This document shows, one piece after another, positions 52,875 to 64,000 of a stretch of DNA of 64,000 nucleotides. Numbering within the stretch: the stretch's first letter is position 1; each line of letters begins with the position of its first letter. The notes under the pieces are model-generated. The model had not been told where the DNA came from. It did not search any database and saw only the letters and a list, made by a program, of their open reading frames with translations. This DNA is from Synaphobranchus kaupii (lineage: Eukaryota; Chordata; Actinopteri; Anguilliformes; Synaphobranchidae): contig CM056380.1 in the NCBI GenBank assembly GCA_029718625.1, positions 15,326,005 through 15,390,004 of the forward strand, given 5' to 3'. Both the position numbers and the translations under genes were made by a program.

Positions 52875-54601
52875 ATGTGCACATGCAAAGCGCAAGCCGA
52901 AAATTCATTACTGTCACAATTCCCAAAACAAAAATACCATAATGTGTCGTCCATCGCCTCCATGTTCAGCAAGCACCTCGCCGCCTGCCTCACCGCTCCT
53001 ACGACATCCCTCACTATAGGTCCTGGAGTCCATTTTACCTGGACCCGAGAGGCAGAGAAAGCCTTCACCGAGCTAAAAACTAAGTTCACCTCCACACCAG
53101 TGCTCACCCTTCCTGACCCGTCTCTACCCTTCATCGTAGAGGTGGATGCCTCGGAAGTTGGGGTAGGAGCAGTCCTTTCTCAACAAAGACCACATAATTC
53201 ACCCCTGTGCCTTCTATACCTGCAGACTCACCCCGCCGAGACTAACTATGATATTGAGAACATTGCTGCTAGCAATCAAGCTAGAGCTAGAGGAGTGGCG
53301 CCATTGGCTGGAGGGGGCGGAGGATCCATTTACCATATTCACGGATCACAAAAACCAAGATAGTCTTTGTTTTTTAACTGTTTTGATTTTAGCACTCTTA
53401 TCAGCCAGGTTCCAAAAATGGTAAACCAGACACACTGTCACGAATTGTGGCTCCTGTGACATGGGGAATTAAGACCAGGGTCAGAGAGGCCCTACGCACG
53501 GAGCCCGACCTTGGAGGGGGTCCCAATAACAGTCTATTTTAACCTGTCTCTATTCACTCTCAGGTTCTTCAGTGGGCGCATTCAGCCAAGTTCACCCTGG
53601 TGTACAGCGCACCCTGGAGTTCATAAAAAAAAGGTTGTGGTGGTTTTCCCTGGACACCGACGTCCAGTCGTTTATTTCCGCCTGTCCCACTTGTAACCTC
53701 AACAAGAACCCAAGATTGCCCCCTGCCGGCTTGTTGCACCCATTACCCACCCCCAGCCACCCATGGTCCCGCATTTACATGGACTTCATAACAGGTCTCC
53801 CAATGTCTCATTGTTTAAATCTTTGTGATTGTTGATCACTTCTTGAAAGCAGCCCATTTCGTGCCACTTACCAAACTTCCCTCCGCCAAAGAGACTGCTG
53901 TCCGGACTATCCAACACGTGTTCAGACTCCACGGCTTACCTGTGGACGTAGTGCCTGAGAGGGGGCCTCAATTTGCTTCTCGTTTCTTGAAGGCATTCTG
54001 CACTCTTATAGGATCCATGGCCAGTCTCTCCTCAGGGTTTCACCCCTAGTCCAATAGTCAGACGGAACGCATCAACCAGGACCATGAGACATTCCTGAGG
54101 TGTTACGGGCTGAGTATGTGCTCAATTCCCTCATTTGCTCATCTACTGGCATGTCCCCTTTCCAAGGTCAGCTTATTCCCGCAGTTGGAGAAGGATGTGG
54201 GGGAACCATCAGCGCGGACTTTTGTTCTGCGTACCTGGAGAAAGGCCAGAGCAGCACTCCTCTGGGCGTCCAGCAAATACCAGACCCCCGCGTCGCATTA
54301 ATCCCTCCGACTACCATCTTCAGCCTCCCAGGTCCATGAGAATTCACCCAACCTTCCACGGTTCCAAGCTCTGCCCCATGGTCACCAGTCCCCTGGCCCC
54401 GCTCCCTCCCAACCCACCGCCACCGTGCATGATTGCAGGACTCCCTGGGAGGGCTATGACTGGGAGGGCTATGGCCCTGAGGAGCGATCTTGGGACCACT
54501 CCAAAGACATTCTCGATCACACCCTCATCCAAGATTTTCACCTCCACCAAGCCTCCCAGTCCCAAAGACCATCAGGAGCCGTCTGTTAAAGAGGGGGGTC
54601 C
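52875..54601 (+). pseudogene. Second gypsy element, 3' half of pol (RNase H, integrase, chromodomain)
   Basis: The frame 52875-53363 has an RNase H part (FTWTREAEKAFTELKTKF; FIVEVDASEVGVGAVL near 53125-53175). Frame 53572-53835 has the integrase zinc-binding end (CPTCNLNKNP) and MDFITGLP with the first catalytic Asp near 53780. After a frameshift, 53825-54049 carries [12 protein letters not shown] followed by ERGPQF, where Asp is usual before RGPQF, so the second catalytic residue is altered. A stop lies just before QTERINQ. A chromodomain trace ([12 protein letters not shown]) is at about 54458-54495, and the frame stops at 54587-54589. The RT and gag parts are absent. Non-functional. Confidence 0.85.
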
Positions 54602-55050
54602 TGTCACGGTGTCGGCTAATCTCCACCAGAGGCCGCCATTCCTCTGTTCCTTGTGTGCCTTTCTCGTTAATCCATGTTAATTAATGTAATTATCCTATTT
54701 ATTCTTCGCCCCAGTCTGCATGCGTTTCCCTGCGTATTCACATGTCTCCCTGTGTATTTAAGTCTGTCTTTGCCCTCATGTCTTTACTTGGCTTTTGTGC
54801 TTTATACCCTTAGTGTCGCATTCTCTAGTCACTAGTTTGATTCTGCTCTTGTTTTCTCCTGTGTTTATCCCTAGATCCCAGTTTGTCTTGTGCCCTGTTT
54901 GTTGTTTTACTGTGCATCGTTCCCTCATGTTACCACCTGTTTGTTTTGGTTTTCACTATTTTGAGTATAGTCCATTATTTCTTGCACCAACATCGTGTTT
55001 CTGGCTTTGTCTCTGCATTGGGGTCCACACTACATCTGATCTCAGTGACA
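54602..55050 (+). repeat. 3' LTR of the second gypsy element
   Basis: A polypurine tract (AAAGAGGGGGG, 54588-54598) precedes TGTCACGG at 54602. The LTR probably ends GTGACA at 55050, a perfect TGTCAC/GTGACA pair. It contains TGTATTTAAGTC (54753-54764), a possible TATA region. No target duplication can be tested because the 5' end is missing. Confidence 0.65.
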
Positions 55051-56584
55051 TCATGGTGGACACTCTCAAACTGGAAAACTAACAAATAAACACCGAATGA
55101 AATTCACAAAAAAAAAGGGTTCTAGAGGGGTTTTAAAATGTTTTTTTAAATGTTTCCATGAAGGTGCCAACTAAAGATTGTGAAACAATGAATGATTTTC
55201 TAAAAGGCATACACCCACCATGGACAAAAAACAAACTGAAAACCTAAAGTAAAGAAAAGAGAGTGGGAAAGTGTAATATGGGCAGAAATCATTTGGGGTG
55301 CACTGAGATCAATGTAGGCAATACAGGTTCTTTCTGTGAGACACTTATCAGACTACTACTGGCAAGCCACCTCTTGGAATTGCAGTCATCTTGTCTTGAC
55401 TACCTGTTCACTCTCAATTTTTTCAATTTTTCTCTATACCACTGATAAGAGTATTGCTAGAAAACATTTTTTTGTGATATCAAAGGCTGTAAAAAGATGC
55501 GGAAGCACAGTCTGTGAGAAACTGTCGTCAGTCTACTTCCAGGCTGCCTGTTCACTCACCTGGCTGCTGCTGGCCTACATTCCCATGTGGGATGCAAAAG
55601 TACTTTTGTATATCCATCTATGGAGAAACAGACATTTATACATTTCTTTAGGCGATGCATGCAAAATATTGGCCGCTTCAAATGAACATTTGAAGCACAC
55701 AAAATGTTGATTATGCTGACACACATAAATCGCTGTTTGTAAGGAGGAATTCAATGGAATGCAGCGATGTAAGCTAGCCTGCACATCTGTCTAGTCAAAA
55801 CAATGTAAAGTACCTAGCTGGCCAGCTAATGCAAATGCAGTTGGACAACTCCTAAGGGTTACCTTAGAGAAGAAAACAGGATTATGCCTGCTGTAGGCAA
55901 AGAGGTTCAAGAACAGTAACCATTTTATTTTCGGGTTTGTGTTCAAACAAGGTGGTGCTACTGGAGAAGGGCTACTTAGTTACAATTAGGCCTACGCAAC
56001 ACTGGAAGCAGTTAAGCAAGCTACCTGAGAAAACATTTTTTTTTTTATGAGAGAAAATGTTCGAGATGAGTTCTCGTGAACATACGTTGTTCAGTTTTTT
56101 AATAAAGAATGACCTTAATTAAGTTAGCTAACCAGACACATTTCTGACACTTGCTCGTTCATTATAGCTGTGAGATAATGTTATCTAACATTAACGTTAT
56201 GTTGATAACGCTAACGTTACAAGCCAGCTAGCTACTAGCTGCTGTTTTTGCAGAGTGTGGCTAACATTAGGCTATCGGCTAGTTTCCACACCAGATTAAC
56301 GAAAGCAGGCTAAATTGTGAAATTAATTTAGTTAACATTGGGCTGGCTATGGCTAGTCGTAACTTTTAGACTACCTCGTTTCCTTTTTAATTCCGATCAT
56401 TTCGCCTATAATCCCCAAACACAGAGAACAAGGAAATGTCGCTATCTAGCCTGGTAACTGCCTGACGACCGAAATCACAGACAACCATTATGTTCAGTGG
56501 TTTGAACAGTCCCCTGTAACGCCCCTTTCTTCGAGGCCCCGCCTTGATGGGCAGCTTTGACAGTTTGCCATTTCAAAATGGATT
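55051..56584. other. Gene-free sequence
   Basis: No gene is recognised. The frame 55336-55710 (124 codons) has no domain signal and I regard it as chance. Words such as TAACGTTA recur around 56185-56225. Confidence 0.5.
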
Positions 56585-57000
56585 TTTGGCAGGGTCTTTT
56601 CGGAAATGAAAATGCAAACGGATGTAATGCCATTGCATTTGAATTATGTCACTCTTGTGCCGCAAAAGCATGAACATGTAATGTTAAATGGCGAATTGAA
56701 TTATCATTTCCTTTTTGTCATGGATCATGCGATTACAATAAGAAATTGCTAATTCAAATGCGGTTTTTCATTTTCATTTAAATTATGGCAGGGTTGTGTC
56801 GTAGAGAGCGATAAAAATGAAATGTATAATGGATTTGCATTAACATTTTCAAATTGTCAGAAAAAGTGCGTACATTAACTTGAAAATGAAAATGCAAAGT
56901 GACCTTTTGCATTTTCATTTGAATTATGTCATGGTTTTTTGCGCACATCAAATGTAAACAAAATGCAATCGGCGATTTGCATTTTCATTTGAATTTTGGC
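56585..57000. repeat. Degenerate array around GCATTTTCATTTGAATT
   Basis: The word CATTTTCATTTGAATTATG or close variants occurs near 56632, 56770, 56910 and 56978, with its inverted form GAAAATGCAAA near 56598 and 56886. Spacing is about 65-140 bases. At 56886-56921 the two orientations face each other as a short hairpin. Family unknown to me. Confidence 0.6.
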
Positions 57001-57129
57001 GCGGATATGCTTCCATACTAAACAAGTGAATGTGGGTTACTGACTGGCTGTTGTCTGCCTGACTGGCTGGCTGGCTGCCTGATCCCCCGATGTTGAAAAG
57101 CGCATGCGTAAATTTCGACTGTTTAAAAG

Positions 57130-57445
57130 CACATCCCGTCCCCTTTTACTAGTGTAATATGAGATTTGTTTTCTTTGAAATGTATTTTATGGGAAGGTTT
57201 AAATTCCGATTTAATGACAAATACTTTTATCATGAAATATTGTATTCTTGTTTATGTATTGCTCTCCTGCACAAGGGCAGAGGCAGGAGAAGAAAAAGGA
57301 ATACCTAAGTTGTGTAGATGTTGGTCCCGGGGAAAACGGAAAGGATTAAGAGATTAAGCTGCCATTCATTGTGCTGTGTTTTCCTGTTGTCCGGCGAAAT
57401 AACTAAATATTCTCACCCACACCCACGCGTCTTACACTGGTGGCA
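57130..57445. repeat. Possible LTR 3' end and primer-site remnant
   Basis: CGAAATAACTAAATATTCTC leads to CACGCGTCTTACA and then CTGGTGGCAGCGGG. This layout resembles a retroelement LTR end followed by a TGGTGGCAGCGGG primer-binding site. No gag frame follows and no second LTR was found, so this is a weak call. Confidence 0.3.
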
Positions 57446-58975
57446 GCGGGTTGTGGTCTTTCTTTTTTTTACTTTTTGGCGAGTGACTTTGGTTTGTCGG
57501 TGGCATACGAGGTGCACGGAATTCAATGAGGCAGCTGCTTCTCTTCTGGAGTAACATTAACAAAATAGGACTAGGAATAATGACCTGCTTGAATTCTAGA
57601 GTACCGAGGACTTGGTTTGCGTGGAAAAACACAGGTGGACATGGTTTTGGTTTGACGGTTACGACGGAAAACAAGCTTAAGCTACGGTAGGAGAAACAAC
57701 TCTGCTTACACGCAAGCTATACGACTCGGCTAAGCTACGTGAACTGACTGTGTGTGCTGCTGTGGACAGGGGTGTAGTGCGATAAGAGCGCACCAGAGTG
57801 CCGCTCCAGTACTTATTTTTAACAGTAAAAAAAATTGCTCTTTTTAAAATGATCACCAAATAAAACAAATAAATATTAGGCCTCTATCCCTCGACTAATA
57901 AATTGTCTTATGAATGATTTTATAGGGTATTTTATTCATGTTAACCCCCACAGACATACACCCAAGTGGTGCATGATTTGACAGCTATTGCAAGACATTT
58001 GACAGCTAACTGTATGATCACGTTGGACCGCGCCCCCCTCCCGACATTGCCCATTCAGTTTTACAGTGCTCATACTAGCTGGCCTGTCTTCTTGACTCAT
58101 CTGTGACCAAGTACATAAAATCATCTGCATCCGTACGTGCCTATCACCATCCGTGTGACTTTGACTTTTAAATAGCCTACGGACGATAATTCTTGTTAGC
58201 CATCACTTCAAAAGCATTTTCGTTTTCTGTATTTAGCTAGGGCCTAATTGCATTTGTTCTGCATAAACTTTGTATGTCATAGGCCTAATTGTTTTAAAAT
58301 GCTCTCAGTTCTATGTGAACCATTGCGATCAATCTAGGCCTACTTCCGTGACCACCGTCTGTGCGCCTTTATTATACGGACGATAATTATCGTTATAATT
58401 TCTAATTTTCTGTTGGCATTTTGGTATTTAGCCAATTGCATTTGTTCAGGATAAACTTTTTAAAACTTCTCCTTGTTTTTAAAATGCTCCATTTCACATT
58501 CCTATTTAACAATGTGCCATGGTGTGCATGGTGATATAGCCTAATAAAACATGCACATTATAAAGACACGTGTCCGTCCCATCTTTTTACTTATTTGTTG
58601 CACTTAATCTCAGTGTAGCGTTCTGTTGAGCGCTGAAGCGATACATTGAGTTTTTAACTCATTCTGCTGTCTGGCACCTACAGCGCAGCCCGTCGTATAT
58701 CTAGACAAATTGGCTACCTTTGAAGGTGAATCAACAACATGGTTTGGTGACAGTCGTGATTTAACTGAGTATATCTCACTTAATATTTGGAGTAGAAAGA
58801 TAATATTGTCATCGGCAGAAAGCTGAGACTATCCTATTTATAATACTCAAAATGGCATAGCGTCCGCCCGCCCCGTCCTCTTTTTAAAATAATCTAATAT
58901 ATGGTCACCCTAGGTTACAAAAGAAACTAGATGACTATGTCAGCTATTTTACGATCTCCCTGGTGAAAGGAATTG
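57446..58975. other. Gene-free sequence
   Basis: No gene is recognised. TAGGCCT words are frequent, as elsewhere in this window. Confidence 0.5.
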
Positions 58976-60427
58976 TGAGACGGTCCCTGGGTTGTAGAAT
59001 GGGGCAGAGATATCCGCGGTTACTGATTGAATGATTAAACGGTACTGATTACGTGATTGAAATATGAATATGGAGCACACGGGGGAATGCGAGGGGCTGG
59101 GCAACGGGGGAATAAAATGAGGCAGACCTGAGTCGGAAGAGAGAGCTGGGGAAGGGAAGCGAGTGAGAGGTCGATTCCTCTGCACTCTCCAGTACTTGGG
59201 CAGTTTGGTTCTCATTTTGTTGGTGAGTTTGGTTATTTTGATTTAGAGTGGTTGCGTGTGTTATGTGGTTTGTGTGACGGCGGAAACACTTACCTGTATG
59301 ACGGCGAGTCCGCGGTGGAATCCTGGGACCTGCAGGCGACAGTAATAACAAGAAAAGAAGACCAGATTACTTCCGGGTTGGCGAGGAAGCGGCGGCGGGG
59401 TACTGCAGAGCTGGTCAGCGCAGATGGAGCCAAGGCGACCCGGGATTGTTGTGGAGCTTCTGTTGGGGGAGACCTACCTCCCCCAGACCGTAAGGAACGT
59501 GCTTCTGCTGTCCTGGATCGTGTGTGTGTGTGTGGGTTCTGCTGTCCTGGATCGTGTGTGTGTGTGGGTTCTGCTGTCCTGGATCGTGTGTGTGTGTGTG
59601 GGTTCTGCTGTCCTGGATCGTGTGTGTGTGTGTGGGTTCAGGCCCGGTACCAGTGGCAACTGAGCGGTGGTGGTGTTCCTCTCCCCCTTACCTAGAGTCG
59701 GTGTCCTACAGAACAGACCGGGGTGAACGGGACGAGAACGGCGGCGAGCAGAGGACTAGCTGTGAGCCGGGGTCAGCTCAAGTGGTGGCGGCGAGGCACC
59801 CTGTTGGCGACCACCTTGGAGGGTGGGCAAGCTGCATTGTGTGTGTTGTATGTGGGGGTTATTAGTTTGGGTTTTTTTATTTTATTTTATTTGGTGGCAG
59901 TGTGGTGCGGTTGGGGGCTCCACCACAATAGGAATTTATTTGTGTTTAATGTTGTATGTCTGTGCCATCGAGTGTGTGAGGTTTTGTTTGTATGTGTGTG
60001 CCCGAGTGCCAGTCTGTTTGGGTTTCCCCCTCGGACTGATAGTTGGGCCGGGCAGAGGGCCATCCTGGGGGAGGCTATACTGTGGTGTGGGTGATTGTGA
60101 GTGTGTGTGCAGTGTGGCGTGTGATTGCAATGGTGTGTAGTGTGGTGTGTGGGGAACAGGCACGCTTACCTGAAGGGGTCCTGCACTGCCCGGTGGAGTC
60201 TCAGAACTGTTGGGAGGGGGGAAGGGGACAGACCAGGCATTAATCCCTTGTCTATGCTTTGTTGAGTTTATGAACATGAATTTTTAATAAAGTACTGAAT
60301 TTTTATCTTTTACTCAATTGTCGGTGTGCTGTTTGGAGAGTGGTGGGTCACCTGCATGATAGGGGGAAAGGGAAAGGGGTTAGTGCAGGGAGTTCGCAGC
60401 CCCCGACCCTTCTAGTCTGATGATAAC
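58976..60427 (+). repeat. LTR-like or transcribed repeat region with minisatellite
   Basis: It is GC-richer than its surroundings, begins TGTGAGACGG and could end GATAACA near 60427. TTTTTAATAAAGTACTG at 60280-60296 gives a poly(A)-like signal. The flanks do not share a target duplication, so an LTR identity is not proven. The open frames between 59252 and 60243 overlap in several frames and lack domains. Confidence 0.3.
59503..59636 (+). repeat. 34-bp minisatellite, 4 copies
   Basis: Units consist of TTCTGCTGTCCTGGATCG plus (TG)n and GGG, with starts at about 59503, 59537, 59569 and 59603 (periods 34, 32, 34). Length variation lies in the (TG)n part. Confidence 0.95.
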
Positions 60428-61564
60428 AACTATAGTAACATGATTTGTATTACAGGTAAGCAATAATCCACAACGAGGTGTGGATTACATGGTTTTAACG
60501 CATGACGTTGAGGCGAAGAACCACCCGACGCAAATCGGAGGGTGGTTGCCTCAGCACAGTGCGCTAAAAGGTAAAAGTTACTAGTTCTATTTAATGTGTT
60601 GCTATGCAAACCCTCTCATCGTTAGTTCTGAAAACAATTGATTCTATCAGGTTTTATAATATACAATTGGCACTAATTTTGGTTATTTTTGTCATTACAT
60701 TATTTAAGAAAATTGTATGAAACCATAACTCAATCAGATTCAATGTTACCTTCCTTTGTCTGTCTTGCTTTTTAAAGAGAGGTTTGGTCACACAGTGTAG
60801 CCTATTTTAAATAGCCTAAGCTAAGGAAATACGTTTCAGATTCGCATCATGGTATGCATGGGAACATCTGAAAAATACTACAGAGTTTGTTAGATGTAAC
60901 TTATATAAGAAATTTCACTGGATAAAAAGTTTTCTATATAAAACCTATACAGATTAACGTGCTTTGTGAAGTAGCTTGCATTCACAAGCAGTCAGCGTGT
61001 TGCTGATGTTAATTTACAGGTAAATTCCTATTATCATAAATTAGCATTTCCAAATTGAATAAATACTGCACCTCTAACCACAAACATGTTTTGCTAGATT
61101 AAAGTTGTTGTAACTGAGATATTTGCAGAATACAAACTTTTTTTTGTCGCACATTAGTGTTATTTACCGATTTTAGAAATCAGCTGTAGCCTATGCTGTT
61201 GCTACGGTAAGTTATACATAGAAGAGACGGATCTATGGCTCGCAGTAAAAAAAGATTAAACGTGGGTTAAAAGCAATGGTCGCCATGCCTAAATTTCAAG
61301 CAATTACGGTAAAAAGGCGGCAGAAAAATAATTCAATAGTTCATTACAAACAACCAATCAGACCTAAACCACCCACATAAAAGACACCGTATGAAAGCTA
61401 TTTGCAGCATGGTGTCATAAGCTACTGTTGGAATTGATTTGTTCTGTCTGGAAGCTGTGGTTCAGTAAACATTTTATTTTGGAGAGGAGTGCAGACAAGC
61501 AAACTCCAAGTAGATCAGAGGATATTGTTGTTGAGATATTGTTTTTTGTGAGAATGCTGTCAAT
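60428..61564. other. Gene-free sequence
   Basis: No recognisable gene, repeat or motif. Confidence 0.5.
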
Positions 61565-62399
61565 GGGCCTCATTCATGAAACGTGAGCAGAACTAATTTG
61601 TATGGAAATAGTTCCCCTGGATTGAGGAGTCGCTGACAGCGCTGAAGCGGGCAGAGTGGTATTCCACCCTGGACCGGGCTAGTGGCTACTGGCAGGTGGA
61701 AGTTGACCCCGCGGACCAGGAGAAGACGGCCTTTGCCACCCCCCATGGACCTATACAAATTTAATCGTATGCCGTTCGGGCTCATGAACGCGCCTGTGAC
61801 ATTTCAGTGGTTGATGCAGCGGTGCTTGGGGGATCAGGTAAACGACTCTTTATTGATTTACTTTGATGATATAATTGTTTACTCCCCTACTTTCCAGATG
61901 CACTTACTACATTGAGACGAGGTGTTCCAATGGTTGTCCAAGCATGGGTTGAAGCTTCAGCTGCAAAAGTGGCAGTTCATGAAACAAGAAGTGAAGTATC
62001 TGGGACATGTGATTGGGCCCAGGGGGGGTGGCGCAAAATCCGGACAAGACCGTGGCGGTCCAGGAGTGGCCACAGCCAGAGACGGGTATTTTTTTCCTTG
62101 ATTGAACATCTGCTAAGAAAACTTGGATTTCAGTGTCGGAATCATTTTTTATTTTGCTTTTCTGGGCCATTTTGAGTTCATATGGACCTTTAAATGGAAG
62201 TGACATATAAGGCTATTTATGGGTGTGTATTTATGCTAATATGCTAATAACGTGACCCCGCTTGTATGACCATACGTAAGTGAATACGAAAAAATCTGCC
62301 TTTCCCACACGGTTTGATGGATCCGGTGTAAATTTTTCATACCAACTTTTGTACATAAATGTACAGGCATATTTAGGAATGCTTCATTGAATGAGGCCC
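61565..62399. mobile_element. MITE-like element enclosing a reverse-transcriptase fragment
   Basis: GGGCCTCATTCATGAA (61565-61580) faces TTCATTGAATGAGGCCC (62383-62399), near-perfect inverted ends, flanked by AAT on both sides (61562-61564, 62400-62402). The middle (about 61620-62065) is gypsy pol sequence. The class of the carrier is not certain. Confidence 0.6.
61620..62065 (+). pseudogene. Gypsy reverse-transcriptase fragment
   Basis: It opens with STLDRASGYWQVEVDPADQE and shifts frame near 61740. It continues NRMPFGLMNAPVTFQ (61763-61807) and LIYFDDIIVYSP (61853-61888), which includes the YxDD catalytic box. A second shift follows at about 61905, and the sequence ends in a YLGHVIGPRG-like segment near 62000-62030. 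Only the palm part of RT is present, without LTRs. Inactive. Confidence 0.88.
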
Positions 62400-62402
62400 A
62401 AT

Positions 62403-64000
62403 GTGTACATTCTCTGTGTACAGAAAATGCCAACAGGTCATTAAAACAACTTCAACTCTCCATATAGGCTAACAAAATGATTAATACATTTATATTTTAT
62501 GAACTAAACTAATATGGCATCTAAACAAAAAAATGCGATGTCCATTTTTATCACAATATATAAACTGGAGCTTGCGGAGTGGTGATGTCCTAATAGTGCT
62601 CATCACTCTAATTAAATTACGTCCGCTTCCCCTCCTCGCTCGCTCCCGCTCACATACTCTGCCACACACACATATGCGCATCAGATGCACTCCGTCACCC
62701 CGGTATGCAGGCCAACCTGCATGCTCCAGAACAATATCGGCCGTGCCTTGTCAAATGTTCCCCACTGGCTGCATACAGGCGTACGAGCTGAGCTAGGCTT
62801 GCCTAGTCTTGTTTGTAAAATAAATCAACTGCACTGAAATAACCCCCAACATTATCAGTCAATACTTTTATTCTCTAACATTAAAGAACACCAATCTATA
62901 CAAGCTACATCTATGGAAGAACAAATCCATCAAGTCCATCCATCCATTATCTAACCTGCTTATACCTGGTCAGGGTCAGGATAGGCTGGAGGCTATCCCA
63001 GCATGCATTGGGAAACCATGCTGATTGGTAATAATAATTTTGTCACATCTTTGTTGGTGCAGCTTTGGTCACCCGCTTCAGGCTACAATGCAGTCCAATG
63101 AGACGTCCATAAACTGGACGTGTTTTACTTTCAAAACAGCTAATTTTACGTAAAAACTGTCATTACACCATAATAGCATGCATGAAGACGGTGTAAAAAA
63201 AAAAAAAAAAGGCTGCTGAAATCATCCAAAACACCGTTTTTGAGTTGAGAAAAACGGCGTAAAAAGCGCTGTTTGCTTTCCAAAAAAGCGGCGGGAAAAC
63301 ATGCCATTTTGTGGGCAGTGCTCTCTCCTGGTCACACAGTATGAAGAGTAGCACCGATGTCAGCTCCATTTCTAGACTACTATCTGCAACCAATGTGATT
63401 GAATGTTTGCCGTCTCAATGAAGTGATTGTGTGCCTTCTCGTCAGATAAGGCGAGAAATCCAGGCATGAATTATGATTTTATTTCTACTGAACTTTCCCT
63501 CCAGCAGAATTATACCACAGGCAATTGACGATACAGCTACCTTCTTTACAATTGCTCCATTTCAGTGCTTAGCTCTATGCATCAGGTTAGATTATGCTCA
63601 TAATAATTTTTCAATTCACAATAGATCGCTATATTGCATTTTAAATACGTTCTGGATGTGGGTGCTATTTTGTTTCAACATACTTCGTCACATTCAGACG
63701 CCTATCAGTGGTTGTGTATGCTATAGCAAGTTCTCTTCTTTTTGAATAAACCAATTCACAACAGACATACAGATGCATTTTTGTTCTCATTTAAAATATG
63801 AAATCCATAGAAATAACATTAACAATTAGAATAGAAAACAAATACCTAAAAACACAAGAAGAATCCAAATGCATCAAAGCAAAACAGAAACACACAGATG
63901 TCATCCCTATGCTGAATATAGTAAGTACTGATTTAATTGAACTGATGATCCCATAAGTAAAATACTGGCCAAGACAACAAAGTTGATAGGCCAACAAATC
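62403..64000. other. Gene-free sequence to the window end
   Basis: No gene is recognised. At 62935-63015 a CCATCCATCCATTATCTAAC phrase, then TGGTCAGGGTCAGG and CTGGAGGCTATCCCAGCATG, form an interspersed repeat tail common in fish genomes. An A run lies at 63196-63210. Confidence 0.5.
62935..63015. repeat. Interspersed repeat tail with (ATCC)n
   Basis: CATCCATCCATTATCTAACC followed by a CTGGTCAGGGTCAGGATAGG phrase is a widespread teleost repeat end, probably of a LINE. Family not determined from memory. Confidence 0.45.

Noticed and set aside
55336..55710. 124-codon frame as a host gene
   Set aside because: No domain, no conserved motif, poor start context and no paired splice sites.
59252..60243. 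A secreted or membrane protein gene at 59-60 kb
   Set aside because: Several overlapping frames translate a TG-rich minisatellite region. None has domain structure or convincing splice signals.
40000..64000. A further conserved neighbour gene (for example actr5 or ppp1r16b) downstream of slc32a1
   Set aside because: I searched by eye for conserved exons on both strands and saw none; only transposon coding relics are present.

Overview
The window looks like a teleost fish chromosome segment. The evidence is spliced vertebrate genes with GT/AG introns, very abundant (CA)n and (GA)n microsatellites, and a dense load of typical fish transposons: Tc1/mariner, hAT-like MITEs, chromodomain Ty3/gypsy elements and tRNA-derived SINEs. 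The species cannot be named from sequence alone. The protein-coding content I can support is small and lies on the + strand. The first 1.3 kb holds the last two coding exons of a RhoGAP gene that best fits arhgap40. Positions 36975-39977 hold the complete two-exon coding region of slc32a1 (VGAT/VIAAT, the vesicular GABA/glycine transporter, 529 aa). ARHGAP40 and SLC32A1 are neighbours in other vertebrates, so the synteny supports both calls.

Layout. 1-1285: arhgap40 3' end, with a TTAGGGTGTGG-type minisatellite in its last intron. 1286-36974: a gene desert of about 35.7 kb with simple repeats (4 kb, 6.3 kb, 12.8 kb, 26.9 kb, 30.4 kb), homopolymeric G/C runs and old mobile elements. These include a solo LTR at 9098-9763, hAT-like MITEs at 7682-8319 and 14158-14363, Tc1 relics at 16.2-17.4 and 18.9-21.7 kb, a SINE at 23.57 kb and a 178-bp MITE at 35.1 kb. 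Repeat-poor, CpG-retaining blocks (about 25.6-26.5, 27.0-27.4, 28.9-33.4 kb) are the best places to look for regulatory elements of slc32a1. 36975-39977: slc32a1, whose intron holds a CRE-like cluster. About 40.0-40.6 kb is the probable 3'UTR, with an AUUUA-rich tract and a poly(A) signal.

43837-50331 is a Ty3/gypsy chromodomain retrotransposon on the minus strand with an intact CTAAC target-site duplication. It has lost its reverse transcriptase core, and both of its LTRs were later invaded: one by a Tc1 relic, the other by a solo LTR of another family. 51.9-52.6 kb: a Tc1 relic with a 95-bp inverted duplication. 52.9-55.05 kb: the 3' half of a second gypsy element with its 3' LTR. 56.6-57.0 kb: degenerate repeats. 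59.0-60.4 kb: LTR-like sequence with a 34-bp minisatellite. 61.57-62.40 kb: a gypsy reverse-transcriptase fragment lying between inverted repeats of a MITE-like element. The rest, to 64000, has no recognisable gene.

The two host genes are not known to act together. The mobile elements are all decayed, and none appears able to move by itself. I found no convincing undescribed multi-gene system. The most interesting leads are regulatory (a split RE1-like site upstream of slc32a1, intronic CRE cluster, paired X-boxes) and structural (nested insertions, inverted duplication, captured reverse-transcriptase fragment).
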